A stretch of 64,000 nucleotides of DNA, taken from positions 2,542,001-2,606,000 of the forward strand of contig NZ_CP150452.1 in the NCBI RefSeq assembly GCF_051307045.1, written 5' to 3'. How positions within the stretch are numbered: the stretch's first letter is position 1; every line of letters starts with the position of its first letter. A program made the position numbers and the translations under genes. The stretch comes from Dryocola sp031988645. GTDB taxonomy: Bacteria > Pseudomonadota > Gammaproteobacteria > Enterobacterales > Enterobacteriaceae. The notes under the pieces are model-generated. The model was given only the letters and a program-made list of their open reading frames with translations. It was not told the DNA's origin and did no database searches. Shown here in pieces: positions 8,507 to 17,066 of the stretch.

Positions 8507-9250
8507 ATGTCTGACCGCGATACGCTGTTTTCCGCCCCTATCGACAAACTGGGCGACTGGACCTTTGATGAACGCGTGGCCGAAGTGTTCCCCGATATGA
8601 TCCAGCGCTCGGTGCCCGGTTATTCCAACATCATTTCGATGATTGGCATGCTGGCCGAACGCTTTGTGATGCCGGGCAGCCAGGTTTATGACCTCGGCTG
8701 TTCGCTGGGCGCGGCGACGCTTTCGGTACGTCGTAACGTTCGCCATGACGGCTGCAAAATCATCGCCGTCGACAATTCCCCGGCGATGGTTGAGCGCTGC
8801 CGTCGCCATCTCAACGCCTTTAAAGGCCAGACGCCGGTCGAGGTGATTGAGGGCGATATCCGCGATATCGTCATCGAAAACGCCTCGATGGTGGTGCTGA
8901 ACTTTACGCTGCAATTCCTTGAGCCGGACGACCGCCAGCGGCTGCTGGAGAAAATCCATCAGGGGCTGAATCCGGGCGGCGCGCTGGTGCTGTCGGAGAA
9001 ATTCAGCTTTGAAGACCGGGAAGTGGGCGAGCTGTTATTCAACATGCATCACGATTTCAAGCGCGCCAACGGCTACAGCGAGCTGGAGATCAGCCAGAAG
9101 CGCAGCATGCTGGAAAACGTTATGCTCACCGACTCCGTGGAAACCCATAAAAAACGCCTGAAAAAAGCCGGCTTCGATCACGCAGAGCTGTGGTTCCAGT
9201 GCTTTAACTTTGGCTCGTTAGTCGCTTTGAAAGCAGGAATCCCGGCATGA
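8507..9250 (+). CDS. cmoA: Carboxy-S-adenosyl-L-methionine synthase CmoA
   Basis: CmoA converts S-adenosylmethionine and prephenate into carboxy-SAM, the donor used by CmoB to make the 5-oxyacetyluridine wobble base. The 247-residue Rossmann-type protein has the SAM motif VYDLGCSLGAATLS near residues 62-75 and VVLNFTLQFL further on. Its stop overlaps the cmoB start by 4 bases, so the two are made together. Confidence 0.97.
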   Translation: MSDRDTLFSAPIDKLGDWTFDERVAEVFPDMIQRSVPGYSNIISMIGMLAERFVMPGSQVYDLGCSLGAATLSVRRNVRHDGCKIIAVDNSPAMVERCRRHLNAFKGQTPVEVIEGDIRDIVIENASMVVLNFTLQFLEPDDRQRLLEKIHQGLNPGGALVLSEKFSFEDREVGELLFNMHHDFKRANGYSELEISQKRSMLENVMLTDSVETHKKRLKKAGFDHAELWFQCFNFGSLVALKAGIPA

Positions 9251-10218
9251 TTGACTTTGGTAACTTTTATCAGCTTATCGCCAAAAGCCCGCTTGCTCCG
9301 TGGCTGGAAACGCTGCCCGCGCAAATCGCCACCTGGCAGCGCGAAAACCTGCACGGCCAGTTCAGGCACTGGTACAACACGGTTGAATACCTGCCGGAAC
9401 TTACGCCGCATCGTCTTGACCTGCTGCACAGCGTCACCGCCGAATCGCAGGCGCCGCTAAGCGAAGGCCAGCGGCTGGGGATTGAAAAGCTTCTGCGCAA
9501 CCTGATGCCGTGGCGCAAAGGTCCGTACTCCCTCTACGGCGTGGATATCGACACCGAATGGCGTTCCGATCTGAAATGGGATCGCGTACTGCCGCATATT
9601 TCTCCGCTTGCCGGGCGCACCATTCTGGACGTCGGCTGCGGCAGCGGCTATCACCTGTGGCGCATGGTTGGCGCCGGCGCACAGCTGGCGGTAGGCATCG
9701 ACCCGATGCAGCTGTTCGTCTGCCAGTTTGAAGCCGTGCGTAAGCTGCTTGGCAACGACCAGCGCGCCCACGTGCTGCCTTTGGGTATCGAGCAGCTTCC
9801 GGAGCTGAAAATCTTCGATACCGTCTTCTCGATGGGCGTACTTTATCATCGCCGCTCGCCGCTGGACCACCTTTACCAGCTGAAAAACCAGCTGGTTAAA
9901 GAGGGCGAACTGGTGCTGGAAACCCTGGTGGTGGAAGGGGATGAAAATACCGTGCTGGTGCCGGGCGAGCGCTACGCGCAGATGCGCAACGTGTATTACA
10001 TTCCTTCCGCGCCGGCGCTGAAAAACTGGCTGGAGAAGTGCGGCTTCGTGGACGTGCGCATCGTCGACCACTGCTACACCACCAGCGAAGAGCAGCGCCG
10101 TACCGGCTGGCTGACCACCGAATCGCTGGCCGATTTCCTCGACCCGAACGACAGCACGAAGACTATCGAAGGCTACCCTGCCCCGCTGCGCGCGGTGCTG
10201 GTAGCGCGTAAGCCCTAG
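9247..10218 (+). CDS. cmoB: tRNA U34 carboxymethyltransferase CmoB
   Basis: CmoB transfers the carboxymethyl group from carboxy-SAM to 5-hydroxyuridine at position 34 of tRNAs reading four-fold degenerate codons. The 323-residue protein has a helical N-terminal part followed by a class I methyltransferase core with ILDVGCGSGYHLWRM (about 121-135). It is coupled to cmoA by an ATGA overlap. Converges on cutC with a terminator-like stem between them. E. coli has torYZ between cmoB and cutC; they are absent here. Confidence 0.97.
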   Translation: MIDFGNFYQLIAKSPLAPWLETLPAQIATWQRENLHGQFRHWYNTVEYLPELTPHRLDLLHSVTAESQAPLSEGQRLGIEKLLRNLMPWRKGPYSLYGVDIDTEWRSDLKWDRVLPHISPLAGRTILDVGCGSGYHLWRMVGAGAQLAVGIDPMQLFVCQFEAVRKLLGNDQRAHVLPLGIEQLPELKIFDTVFSMGVLYHRRSPLDHLYQLKNQLVKEGELVLETLVVEGDENTVLVPGERYAQMRNVYYIPSAPALKNWLEKCGFVDVRIVDHCYTTSEEQRRTGWLTTESLADFLDPNDSTKTIEGYPAPLRAVLVARKP

Positions 10219-10228
10219 CCCGGGGCAT

Positions 10229-10256
10229 AAAAAAAGCCCCAGCAAAGCGCCGGGGC
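10229..10256 (-). terminator. Rho-independent terminator of cutC
   Basis: On the minus strand a GCCCC/GGGGC stem (with an inner GC pair and short loop) is followed by seven T. It lies about 60 bases beyond the cutC stop. The rightward strand lacks a T run after the stem, so termination of cmoAB here is less certain. Confidence 0.8.
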
Positions 10257-10315
10257 CTGGTACGAGCAAACATCACATTGGGCGACATGATGCGCGGTTA
10301 AAAACTGTTGTCGTC

Positions 10316-11065
10316 TCAGGCGGCCGTTTTTGCGGCAGCCAGCACGGCTTTCATTGCTGCCACCACGTCGCCATCAACGCAGTAGCGGTTAAACTCATCG
10401 GCTTCGGCATCGGCGCTCATCGACACGCCTGCTTTACGGTAGCGCATCATGGATGCGACGCTCTGGCCTGCGGAGCTGTGCACCTCGTCAATCCCGGCTT
10501 CAACAAACTTTTGCAGGTTGCTTAAACGCACCCCTGCACCCGCCATAATGATTGGAGCACGGGAATGCTGTTTTAGTTCCCTAAGGAGTGAAAGTCCTGC
10601 TTCAGCATTCTGCTGCTGCCCGGAAGTCAGGATGCGCGCAACGCCCAAATCGGTTAGCTGCTCAAGGGCCGCAACGGGGTTGTGGCACATATCGAATGCG
10701 CGGTGGAAGGTCACCGCCATGCCGCGGCTGGCTTCCATGACCTGCTCCATACGCGGCATATCAATATGCCCTTCCTCATCCAACATGCCGATCACCAGCC
10801 CGGCGTAACCCAGCTCGCGCACGAAGGCGATGTCTTCGAGCATCGAGGCGAACTCGCGCCCGGTATAGCAAAAATCCCCGCCGCGCGGGCGAATAATAGG
10901 GTGTACGGGAATCGAAACCAGCTGCTTTACTTTTCGCAGCACGCCTGCTGAAGGCGTCAGCCCCCCTTCTTTTGGCGCCGCGCACAGCTCAATGCGGTCC
11001 GCCCCGGCCCGTTCAGCCGTCAGGGCACAGTCGATGCCATAACAGCATATTTCCAGCTTAGCCAT
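10316..11065 (-). CDS. cutC: CutC family protein (copper homeostasis)
   Basis: The 249-residue TIM-barrel protein begins MAKLEICCYGIDCALTAERA and has conserved segments RIELCAAPKEGGLTPS and PIIRPRGGDFCY. The family was linked to copper tolerance in E. coli, but that phenotype was later traced at least partly to an sRNA, so its biochemical role is open. Several Cys and Met residues lie in the N-terminal half. It is divergent from the MalY/PatB-like gene. Confidence 0.93.
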   Translation of the reverse strand: MAKLEICCYGIDCALTAERAGADRIELCAAPKEGGLTPSAGVLRKVKQLVSIPVHPIIRPRGGDFCYTGREFASMLEDIAFVRELGYAGLVIGMLDEEGHIDMPRMEQVMEASRGMAVTFHRAFDMCHNPVAALEQLTDLGVARILTSGQQQNAEAGLSLLRELKQHSRAPIIMAGAGVRLSNLQKFVEAGIDEVHSSAGQSVASMMRYRKAGVSMSADAEADEFNRYCVDGDVVAAMKAVLAAAKTAA

Positions 11066-11155
11066 TGATTACTCCTTAAAAATCTTCTGCTTTGCGGTTG
11101 TGCCATGGGATCAGAGTGATAATCTGAAACGATGTTCACACAGGGGTAAACTATC

Positions 11156-12295
11156 ATGACATTCAATTTCGACGAAGGGATCGACCGGCGTCACAGCGAC
11201 AGCGTGAAGTGGAACAAATATGGTCACGACGTGCTGCCTATGTGGGTGGCCGATATGGACTTTCGCTCGCCGCCCTGCATCCTGGAGGCCCTCCACCGGC
11301 GCGTCGGGCACGGCGTTTTCGGCTATGGCGACAGGCCCCATGAGCTCATCGACGTCGTTATCGAACGCATGGCCAGCCGCTACCAGTGGCAGATAAAACC
11401 AGAATGGCTAGTTATCCTGCCGGGCGTAGTGGCCGGGTTAAACCTCAGCGTTCGGGCCTTTACTGACGCAGAGGCGGCGACGATTGCCCCCACGCCGATT
11501 TACCCACCCTTTAAAAAATCTTCCGCTTTTGCCGCGCGCCCGCAGCTTAGCGCCCCGCTGCAGCTCGACGACGGCCGCTGGAAAATAGATTTAACCTCGC
11601 TTAGCGCGTCGCTGAGCGGCAAAGAAAAACTGCTGATGCTGTGCAACCCGCAAAACCCCGGCGGCACCGTCTATCGGCGCGAAGAGCTTGAGCAGCAGCT
11701 GGCCTTCGCCCGGCGTCACGATTTGCTTGTCTGCTCCGATGAAATTCATTGCGACCTGCTTCTTGAACCCGGCGTAAAACATATTCCCTTCGCCACCTTA
11801 AGCGCCGATGCCGAACAGCGCTCCATTACGCTGGTTTCGCCGTCCAAGACGTTCAATATTGCCGGCCTTGGCGCTTCAGTCGCTATTATTCCCAACCCTG
11901 AGTTGCGCAAGCGCTTTAACAGAACGCGCGACGGCATTGTACCGAGCGTTGACGTACTGGCCTTAACCGCGGCAACCGCCGCCTGGCGCGACGGCGAGCC
12001 GTGGCTACAGGAACTGCTGCCCTACCTGCGCCGCAACCGCGACAGGCTGGCCGGGGCCGTTAATAGTCTGCAAGGCCTGCAAATGACGGCGCCGGAAGCG
12101 ACCTATCTGGGCTGGGTGGACGCAAGCGGTTTAGCGGTAGAGAACCCGACGCTGTTCTTCCAGAAGGCGGGCTTAGGCTTCTCGCCGGGCGCCGATTTTG
12201 GCGAAGCGAAATTCGTGCGGATAAACTTTGGCTGCACTTCGGCGACGCTTGAGGAGGCCATCAGTCGGATGACGGCGGCGGTTAACGCCCGGTAA
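11156..12295 (+). CDS. MalY/PatB-family PLP-dependent cysteine-S-conjugate beta-lyase
   Basis: This 379-residue fold-type I PLP enzyme has the MalY/PatB N-terminus (DEGIDRRHSDSVKWNKYG), the cofactor-contacting NPQNPGG (164-170) and SDEIHCDL (194-201), the Schiff-base lysine K231 in SPSKTFNIAGL, and a late RINFGC. Family enzymes cleave C-S bonds of cystathionine or cysteine conjugates to pyruvate, ammonia and a thiol. It sits between cutC and yecM, where K-12 has no gene, and is divergent from cutC with a 90-base spacer. It is not MalY itself on positional grounds; substrate unknown. Confidence 0.85.
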   Translation: MTFNFDEGIDRRHSDSVKWNKYGHDVLPMWVADMDFRSPPCILEALHRRVGHGVFGYGDRPHELIDVVIERMASRYQWQIKPEWLVILPGVVAGLNLSVRAFTDAEAATIAPTPIYPPFKKSSAFAARPQLSAPLQLDDGRWKIDLTSLSASLSGKEKLLMLCNPQNPGGTVYRREELEQQLAFARRHDLLVCSDEIHCDLLLEPGVKHIPFATLSADAEQRSITLVSPSKTFNIAGLGASVAIIPNPELRKRFNRTRDGIVPSVDVLALTAATAAWRDGEPWLQELLPYLRRNRDRLAGAVNSLQGLQMTAPEATYLGWVDASGLAVENPTLFFQKAGLGFSPGADFGEAKFVRINFGCTSATLEEAISRMTAAVNAR

Positions 12296-12315
12296 GCGCG
12301 TCCCGCCGCGCGAAA

Positions 12316-12879
12316 TTATTCCTGCTCGCTGGCAACGATCTCTTCAATGCTCCAGGGATGGAATTTGATAGTGACTTTACCGTCGGTGACCGCAAGCGTT
12401 GGGTTGGGCAAGCGTTCGCGCTCCCCTTTTGGCGAGCTGGTTTTCACGGAGATGCCCGTCTGGCGTAAGCCGGCGTCGGACATCAGCTCCAGCGCCCGCG
12501 CGTTAAGCTTTTGCGGGTCGCCCGGCAGCACGATTTCAACATGCTCCCAGCCTTCGTGCGGATAGCGCTTTTCGCCCGGCCACGGCAGCTCGACGATGGT
12601 GAACCGCCAGTGCTCAACGCAGACCGGCTCGTCGAGACGGAACAGGCAAATGGGCCGATCGTTGATGATATTTTCCGACAGCAGCGTACCGCATTTTTCA
12701 AGGCCGTTGCGCCAGCGCTCGGCGGTTGCGTTCTGATGGCAGCGCAGCGAAATGTGATCGGCATCAAGAGTTGCGATCTCCAGATCCAGGCGCGCGGCAA
12801 GTTCGCTTAACGCTTGTGTAAAACGCGGGAGATCCGCTGAAATATCATTCAGTTCTGCAATTGTCTGCCAGTTGGCCAT
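12316..12879 (-). CDS. yecM: YecM, VOC-superfamily protein
   Basis: The 187-residue protein begins MANWQTIAELNDISADLPRF and matches YecM in size and place (next to argS). YecM proteins have a vicinal-oxygen-chelate-type fold; the HISLRCHQN and HEGWEHVEIVLPGD segments supply histidines that could bind a metal. An AGAGGA ribosome site precedes the ATG. No function is known. Confidence 0.9.
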   Translation of the reverse strand: MANWQTIAELNDISADLPRFTQALSELAARLDLEIATLDADHISLRCHQNATAERWRNGLEKCGTLLSENIINDRPICLFRLDEPVCVEHWRFTIVELPWPGEKRYPHEGWEHVEIVLPGDPQKLNARALELMSDAGLRQTGISVKTSSPKGERERLPNPTLAVTDGKVTIKFHPWSIEEIVASEQE

Positions 12880-13128
12880 GGCGTCGTCCTCTTAGCTAAC
12901 GAAGGGGGCTAATCTACCTGTTTACGCAAGCCGCACCAACACCCCCCGCGCGCGAAATGGAATGAATGGTTATTCACTATACCGTTGATATTAGTTCAGG
13001 GCGCGCGGGGCAAGGCTTTTGCTGACGAAGGCGAATAAATAAAGTTATACTTACGCCCTTATTTTATCCCCCACGATACGGCTGTCGTAACGACACGGCG
13101 GCCCTTAGCAAAATGTAAGGTATCCCCG

Positions 13129-14862
13129 GTGAATATTCAGGCTCTTCTCTCAGATAAAGTCAGTCAGGCGATGGTTGCCGCAGGCGCGCCTGCGGATTGC
13201 GAACCCCAGGTTCGTCAGTCAGCCAAAGTCCAGTTCGGCGACTACCAGGCCAACGGCGTGATGTCCGTTGCCAAATCCCTGGGCAAGCCGCCACGACAAG
13301 TCGCAGAGTCCGTTATCGCTAATCTGGATCTGACCGGGATCGCCTGCAAAGTTGAAATCGCCGGGCCTGGCTTTATCAATATCTTCCTTGACCCGGAGTT
13401 TCTGGCTAAAAGCGTCGATGCCGCCGTCGCCTCCGAGCGCGTCGGCGTAAATACCGTTGCGCCGCAAACCATCGTCGTTGACTACTCCGCGCCGAACGTG
13501 GCGAAAGAGATGCACGTCGGCCACATCCGCTCCACCATCATCGGCGATGCGGCGGTGCGCACCCTGGAATTCCTCGGTCACAAAGTTATCCGCGCCAACC
13601 ACGTCGGCGACTGGGGCACGCAGTTCGGCATGCTGATTGCGTACCTTGAAAAGCAGCAGCAGGAAAACGCCGGTGAAATGGCGCTGGCCGACCTGGAAGA
13701 ATTCTATCGCGCCGCGAAGAAACACTACGACGAAGACGAAGCCTTTGCGGAACGCGCGCGCGGTTACGTCGTCAAGCTGCAGGGCGGCGATGAATACTGC
13801 CGTGAGATGTGGCGCAAGCTGGTCGACATCACCATGGCGCAGAACCAGAAAACCTACGACCGTCTTAACGTGACGCTGACCCGCGACGACGTCATGGGCG
13901 AAAGCCTGTATAACCCAATGCTGCCGGGCATAGTAGCGGACCTGAAGGAAAAAGGTCTGGCGGTGGAAAGCGAAGGCGCAACCGTGGTGTTCCTGGACGA
14001 GTTCAAGAACAAAGATGGCGATCCGATGGGCGTTATCATCCAGAAAAAGGACGGCGGCTATCTTTACACCACCACCGACATCGCCTGCGCGAAATACCGT
14101 TATGAGACGCTGCACGCGGACCGCGTGCTTTACTTCATCGACTCCCGCCAGCACCAGCACCTGATGCAGGCGTGGACCATCGTGCGTAAAGCCGGCTACG
14201 TGCCGGATTCCGTCACCCTGGAACACCAGATGTTCGGCATGATGTTGGGTAAAGACGGCAAGCCGTTTAAAACGCGCTCCGGCGGCACGGTAAAACTCAC
14301 CGATCTGCTGGATGAAGCAATGGAGCGCGCGCGTAATCTGGTGGCGGAGAAAAATCCGGACATGCCGGCCGCCGAGCTGGAAGCCCTGGCAAACGCGGTC
14401 GGCATCGGCGCGGTGAAATACGCCGACCTGTCGAAAAGCCGCACCACGGACTACATCTTCGACTGGGACAACATGCTGGCCTTCGAAGGCAACACCGCCC
14501 CGTATATGCAATACGCCTATACCCGCGTGCTTTCCGTCTTCCGTAAAGCCGCGCTCGATGAGGCCGAGCTGCTTAAGGCGCCGGTGGTGATTACTGAAGA
14601 TCGCGAAGCGCAGCTTGCCGCGCGCCTGCTGCAGTTCGAAGAGACGCTGAACGTCGTCGCCCGCGACGGCACCCCGCACGTCATGTGTTCTTATCTGTAC
14701 GATCTGGCGGGTCTGTTCTCAGGCTTCTATGAGCACTGCCCTATCCTTACCGCAGATTCTGAACAAGCCCGCAACAGCCGCCTGAAGCTGGCGCTGCTGA
14801 CGGCGAAGACCCTGAAGCTGGGTCTGGATACGCTGGGTATCGAAACCGTCGAACGCATGTAA
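13129..14862 (+). CDS. argS: Arginyl-tRNA synthetase
   Basis: Class I synthetase charging tRNA-Arg, 577 residues as in E. coli. The N-terminal Add1 tRNA-binding domain begins NIQALLSDKVSQAM. The HIGH motif appears as HVGHIRS at about 130-136, and the KMSKS loop is degenerate as usual for ArgRS. The start is GTG at 13129, the only one giving the conserved N-terminus, with AAGG upstream. A strong terminator follows. Confidence 0.98.
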   Translation: MNIQALLSDKVSQAMVAAGAPADCEPQVRQSAKVQFGDYQANGVMSVAKSLGKPPRQVAESVIANLDLTGIACKVEIAGPGFINIFLDPEFLAKSVDAAVASERVGVNTVAPQTIVVDYSAPNVAKEMHVGHIRSTIIGDAAVRTLEFLGHKVIRANHVGDWGTQFGMLIAYLEKQQQENAGEMALADLEEFYRAAKKHYDEDEAFAERARGYVVKLQGGDEYCREMWRKLVDITMAQNQKTYDRLNVTLTRDDVMGESLYNPMLPGIVADLKEKGLAVESEGATVVFLDEFKNKDGDPMGVIIQKKDGGYLYTTTDIACAKYRYETLHADRVLYFIDSRQHQHLMQAWTIVRKAGYVPDSVTLEHQMFGMMLGKDGKPFKTRSGGTVKLTDLLDEAMERARNLVAEKNPDMPAAELEALANAVGIGAVKYADLSKSRTTDYIFDWDNMLAFEGNTAPYMQYAYTRVLSVFRKAALDEAELLKAPVVITEDREAQLAARLLQFEETLNVVARDGTPHVMCSYLYDLAGLFSGFYEHCPILTADSEQARNSRLKLALLTAKTLKLGLDTLGIETVERM

Positions 14863-14870
14863 CAGCAAAA

Positions 14871-14899
14871 GGCCCGTTCGTTACCGACGGGCCTTTTTT
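14871..14899. terminator. Terminator between argS and the LpxA paralogue
   Basis: GGCCCGT and ACGGGCC arms enclose a 9-base loop, with A residues before and six T after. It serves argS and, on the other strand, can end the convergent LpxA-like gene. Confidence 0.88.
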
Positions 14900-14907
14900 C
14901 ATTCGGC

Positions 14908-15699
14908 TTAGCGAATGATCCCCCGCACCGAACGCGCAAAGAACCCGTCAAAAAACGCCATTACCGGATAGTCACTCGCCATCAGCATCAGCGCCTTTTT
15001 AACTTCGTCTATCGCCCGCGACTGGTGATAGAGCATTTCATAGAACGTATAAATCAGATCCTGCTGGTACTTTTCTAACGCGAGAAAAACGTTCGACTGC
15101 TCATTAACGCCCGTCGGTACCGCGCGGTTACCGGCGGCCATCACGAACGGCGGCACGTCCTGCACAACCGCGGACTGGTTGGCGATGCGGGCATTCGCCC
15201 CCAGCACGCAAAACTGGTGGATGGCGCACATAAAGCCAACCTGCGCCCTGTCATTGAGCTCCACGTGCCCGGCAAGGCCGCTGTTATCGCCAATCAAGGT
15301 GCCGTCGCCAACGATACAGTCATGGCCGATGTGTACGCTATTGCGAAAGCGGTTATCGTGGCCAACGAGAGTGGCGTTCCTGCCCTGAACCGTCCCCCGG
15401 TGAATGGTCGCGTTTTTACCAATCTGGTTTCTGTCGCCAATCACAAGCGTCGTGGGTTCGTTTGCGTATTTAAGATCCTGATTCACTTCGCCTACGGAGG
15501 CAAACTGGCCGAAAGTATTGTCGCGGCCGATGGTCGTCAGGCCGTTGATTACCGAATGGGAGGCGATAACCGTGCCCTCGCCGATAACAACGCCTGCGGA
15601 AATCACGCAAAAAGGGCCGATGATGACGTGCGCGCCGATAACGGCGCCGGCTTCCACCAGGCTGCTGCCGGCGATTCGGGCTAAGGAAGAGATGGACAT
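14908..15699 (-). CDS. LpxA-family UDP-N-acetylglucosamine O-acyltransferase (second copy)
   Basis: The 263-residue left-handed beta-helix protein closely follows LpxA: FASVGEVNQDLKYANEPT (67-84), TIHRGTVQG (98-106), HIGHDC with H123 and the catalytic-type H126, GLAGHV with H145, and AIHQFC with H161. LpxA adds the first 3-hydroxyacyl chain in lipid A synthesis. The normal lpxA lies in fabZ-lpxA-lpxB, so this solitary gene is an inferred paralogue. Residues lining the acyl pocket differ: N174 where E. coli has Gly173 and R192 where it has His191. The ATG at 15699 has AGGA 7 bases upstream and gives family length (262 in E. coli). Substrate and chain length may differ. Confidence 0.85.
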   Translation of the reverse strand: MSISSLARIAGSSLVEAGAVIGAHVIIGPFCVISAGVVIGEGTVIASHSVINGLTTIGRDNTFGQFASVGEVNQDLKYANEPTTLVIGDRNQIGKNATIHRGTVQGRNATLVGHDNRFRNSVHIGHDCIVGDGTLIGDNSGLAGHVELNDRAQVGFMCAIHQFCVLGANARIANQSAVVQDVPPFVMAAGNRAVPTGVNEQSNVFLALEKYQQDLIYTFYEMLYHQSRAIDEVKKALMLMASDYPVMAFFDGFFARSVRGIIR

Positions 15700-15840
15700 C
15701 GGGCAATCCTGAAGAAGGTGCAAAAGGAGAGAAAATAACCGGCAAGAGGCCAATTGAGTCGCACAAGCATATTGAAATAGCGCCGCGATTACGTCTTATA
15801 TATTTTCTTTATTTTTTGAACTTAACCGGGAAGGTCGAAT

Positions 15841-15919
15841 GTCGGGCGGCGCTCACGCCTGCCCGACCTGCTGTGAACCGAAGGTTTTATAGGGTGGATA
15901 AGCGAAAGCGCCATCCACC
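15841..15919. repeat. Paired short palindromes (REP/BIME-like), copy A
   Basis: Two adjacent stem-loops: GTCGGGC...GCCCGAC (15841-15867) and GGTGGAT...ATCCACC (15893-15919). Both recur together, in the same order, at 42413-42498, and the second also at 30693-30718. They lie between two leftward genes. Confidence 0.75.
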
Positions 15920-15926
15920 GCTACGC

Positions 15927-17066
15927 CTACAGGTAAATGCGCAGATACTCGCCCAGGCACAAAATCGCCATCGCCTGGCCGTAGGGCATGGAGGTCAGCG
16001 GGATCTGACGATAGAAATCCAGATCGCCGCCCATGCCCGTTCCGAACGATACCTGCAGCAGCTCGCCTTCCGGCGAGATATTCTGCACGATGCCTTTCAT
16101 CGCCTTTTCAGCCGCTTCTTTATACTGCGGGCCGAGGTAGCGCTTGCGCATGCCTTTCAGGATGCCGTAGGCAAAGCCGGCGGTTGCCGAAGCTTCCAGA
16201 TAAGAATGCGCATCGTCAAGCAGCGTATGCCACAGGCCGCTGTCGTCCTGGCAGCGGACCAGCGCCGCCGTCTGGTTTTCCAGCACCTGCAGCAGATAAC
16301 GGCGCACGGCGTTATCCTCCGGTAAATCCACCAGCTCAAGGAAATCCGGGATCGCTATGGTCAGCCAGCTGTTGCCGCGCGCCCAGCGGGCACGGGCAAA
16401 GTTATGGTTGCCCTCATAGTTCCAGCCGTGAAACCACAGCCCGGTTTCCCTGTCCATCAGGTTCTGCACGTGCAGCAGGAACTGGTAGGTGGCCTCCTCG
16501 ACGTAGTGCGGACGATTGAGCAATTTGCCGATCTTCGCCAGCGGCAGCACCGTCATCATCAGCGTGTCGTCCCACATTTGCTGATGGTTCTCTTCTGCCA
16601 GCGTAATATGCTGCATGCCGCCGTGCTCGGTGCGCGGCATCTCATACATCGCCCATTCGGCCCAGCTTTCCAGCCACGGCAGCCAGGACGGATCGCGCGT
16701 TTCTTCATAGCGGTACGCGAGCGTCAGAAAGGGCGCCATGGTATTGACGTTTTTGGTGGTCGCGCCTTCGGCGAAACGGTCGGCGAACCAGCCGTCGATA
16801 ATCTGCCGCATCTTCTCATCGCCCGTCTGGCGATAGTACTGATACATGCCGTACAGGCCCACGCCGTGCGTCCACTCCCAGCCGGCCCAGCCTTTGGTGT
16901 CGATCACGCGGCCGTCGTCCAGGCGCAGCAAAAACTGGCCGGTTTCATCTTTGATATTGATCAGGTTGTCCGTCACCTTGTGGATCAGGCTTTTTAATTC
17001 ATCCCGGGCAATAAAGCGCTCCGGCTGGCGTAGTTTAGGGCTGTGCCTGACGGGGTAAATAATCAT
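15927..17066 (-). CDS. GH105 unsaturated rhamnogalacturonyl hydrolase (RhiN/YteR-like)
   Basis: The 379-residue (alpha/alpha)6-barrel glycosidase matches GH105: KGWAGWEWTHGVGLYGMYQ near 58-76, the acidic MWDDTLMM segment (D166/D167) expected to contain the catalytic Asp, and RWARGNSWLTIAIPDFLE. GH105 enzymes hydrate the double bond of unsaturated galacturonyl residues left by pectate or rhamnogalacturonan lyases. There is no signal peptide, so it acts in the cytoplasm. Its ATG overlaps the transporter stop by one base (TAATG). The pair resembles rhiT-rhiN of pectinolytic enterobacteria; that symbol is inferred. Confidence 0.85.
   Translation of the reverse strand: MIIYPVRHSPKLRQPERFIARDELKSLIHKVTDNLINIKDETGQFLLRLDDGRVIDTKGWAGWEWTHGVGLYGMYQYYRQTGDEKMRQIIDGWFADRFAEGATTKNVNTMAPFLTLAYRYEETRDPSWLPWLESWAEWAMYEMPRTEHGGMQHITLAEENHQQMWDDTLMMTVLPLAKIGKLLNRPHYVEEATYQFLLHVQNLMDRETGLWFHGWNYEGNHNFARARWARGNSWLTIAIPDFLELVDLPEDNAVRRYLLQVLENQTAALVRCQDDSGLWHTLLDDAHSYLEASATAGFAYGILKGMRKRYLGPQYKEAAEKAMKGIVQNISPEGELLQVSFGTGMGGDLDFYRQIPLTSMPYGQAMAILCLGEYLRIYL

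Noticed and set aside
11156..12295. Identification of the PLP enzyme as MalY, the maltose regulator
   Set aside because: Family features fit MalY/PatB, but there is no malX or malI nearby, so only the family name is justified.
13219..14679. A 486-codon leftward open frame opposite argS
   Set aside because: Antisense shadow of argS with low-complexity composition and no ribosome site or family similarity.
15841..15919. Palindrome pairs as CRISPR repeats
   Set aside because: Only two different stems with no regular repeat-spacer series and no cas genes.
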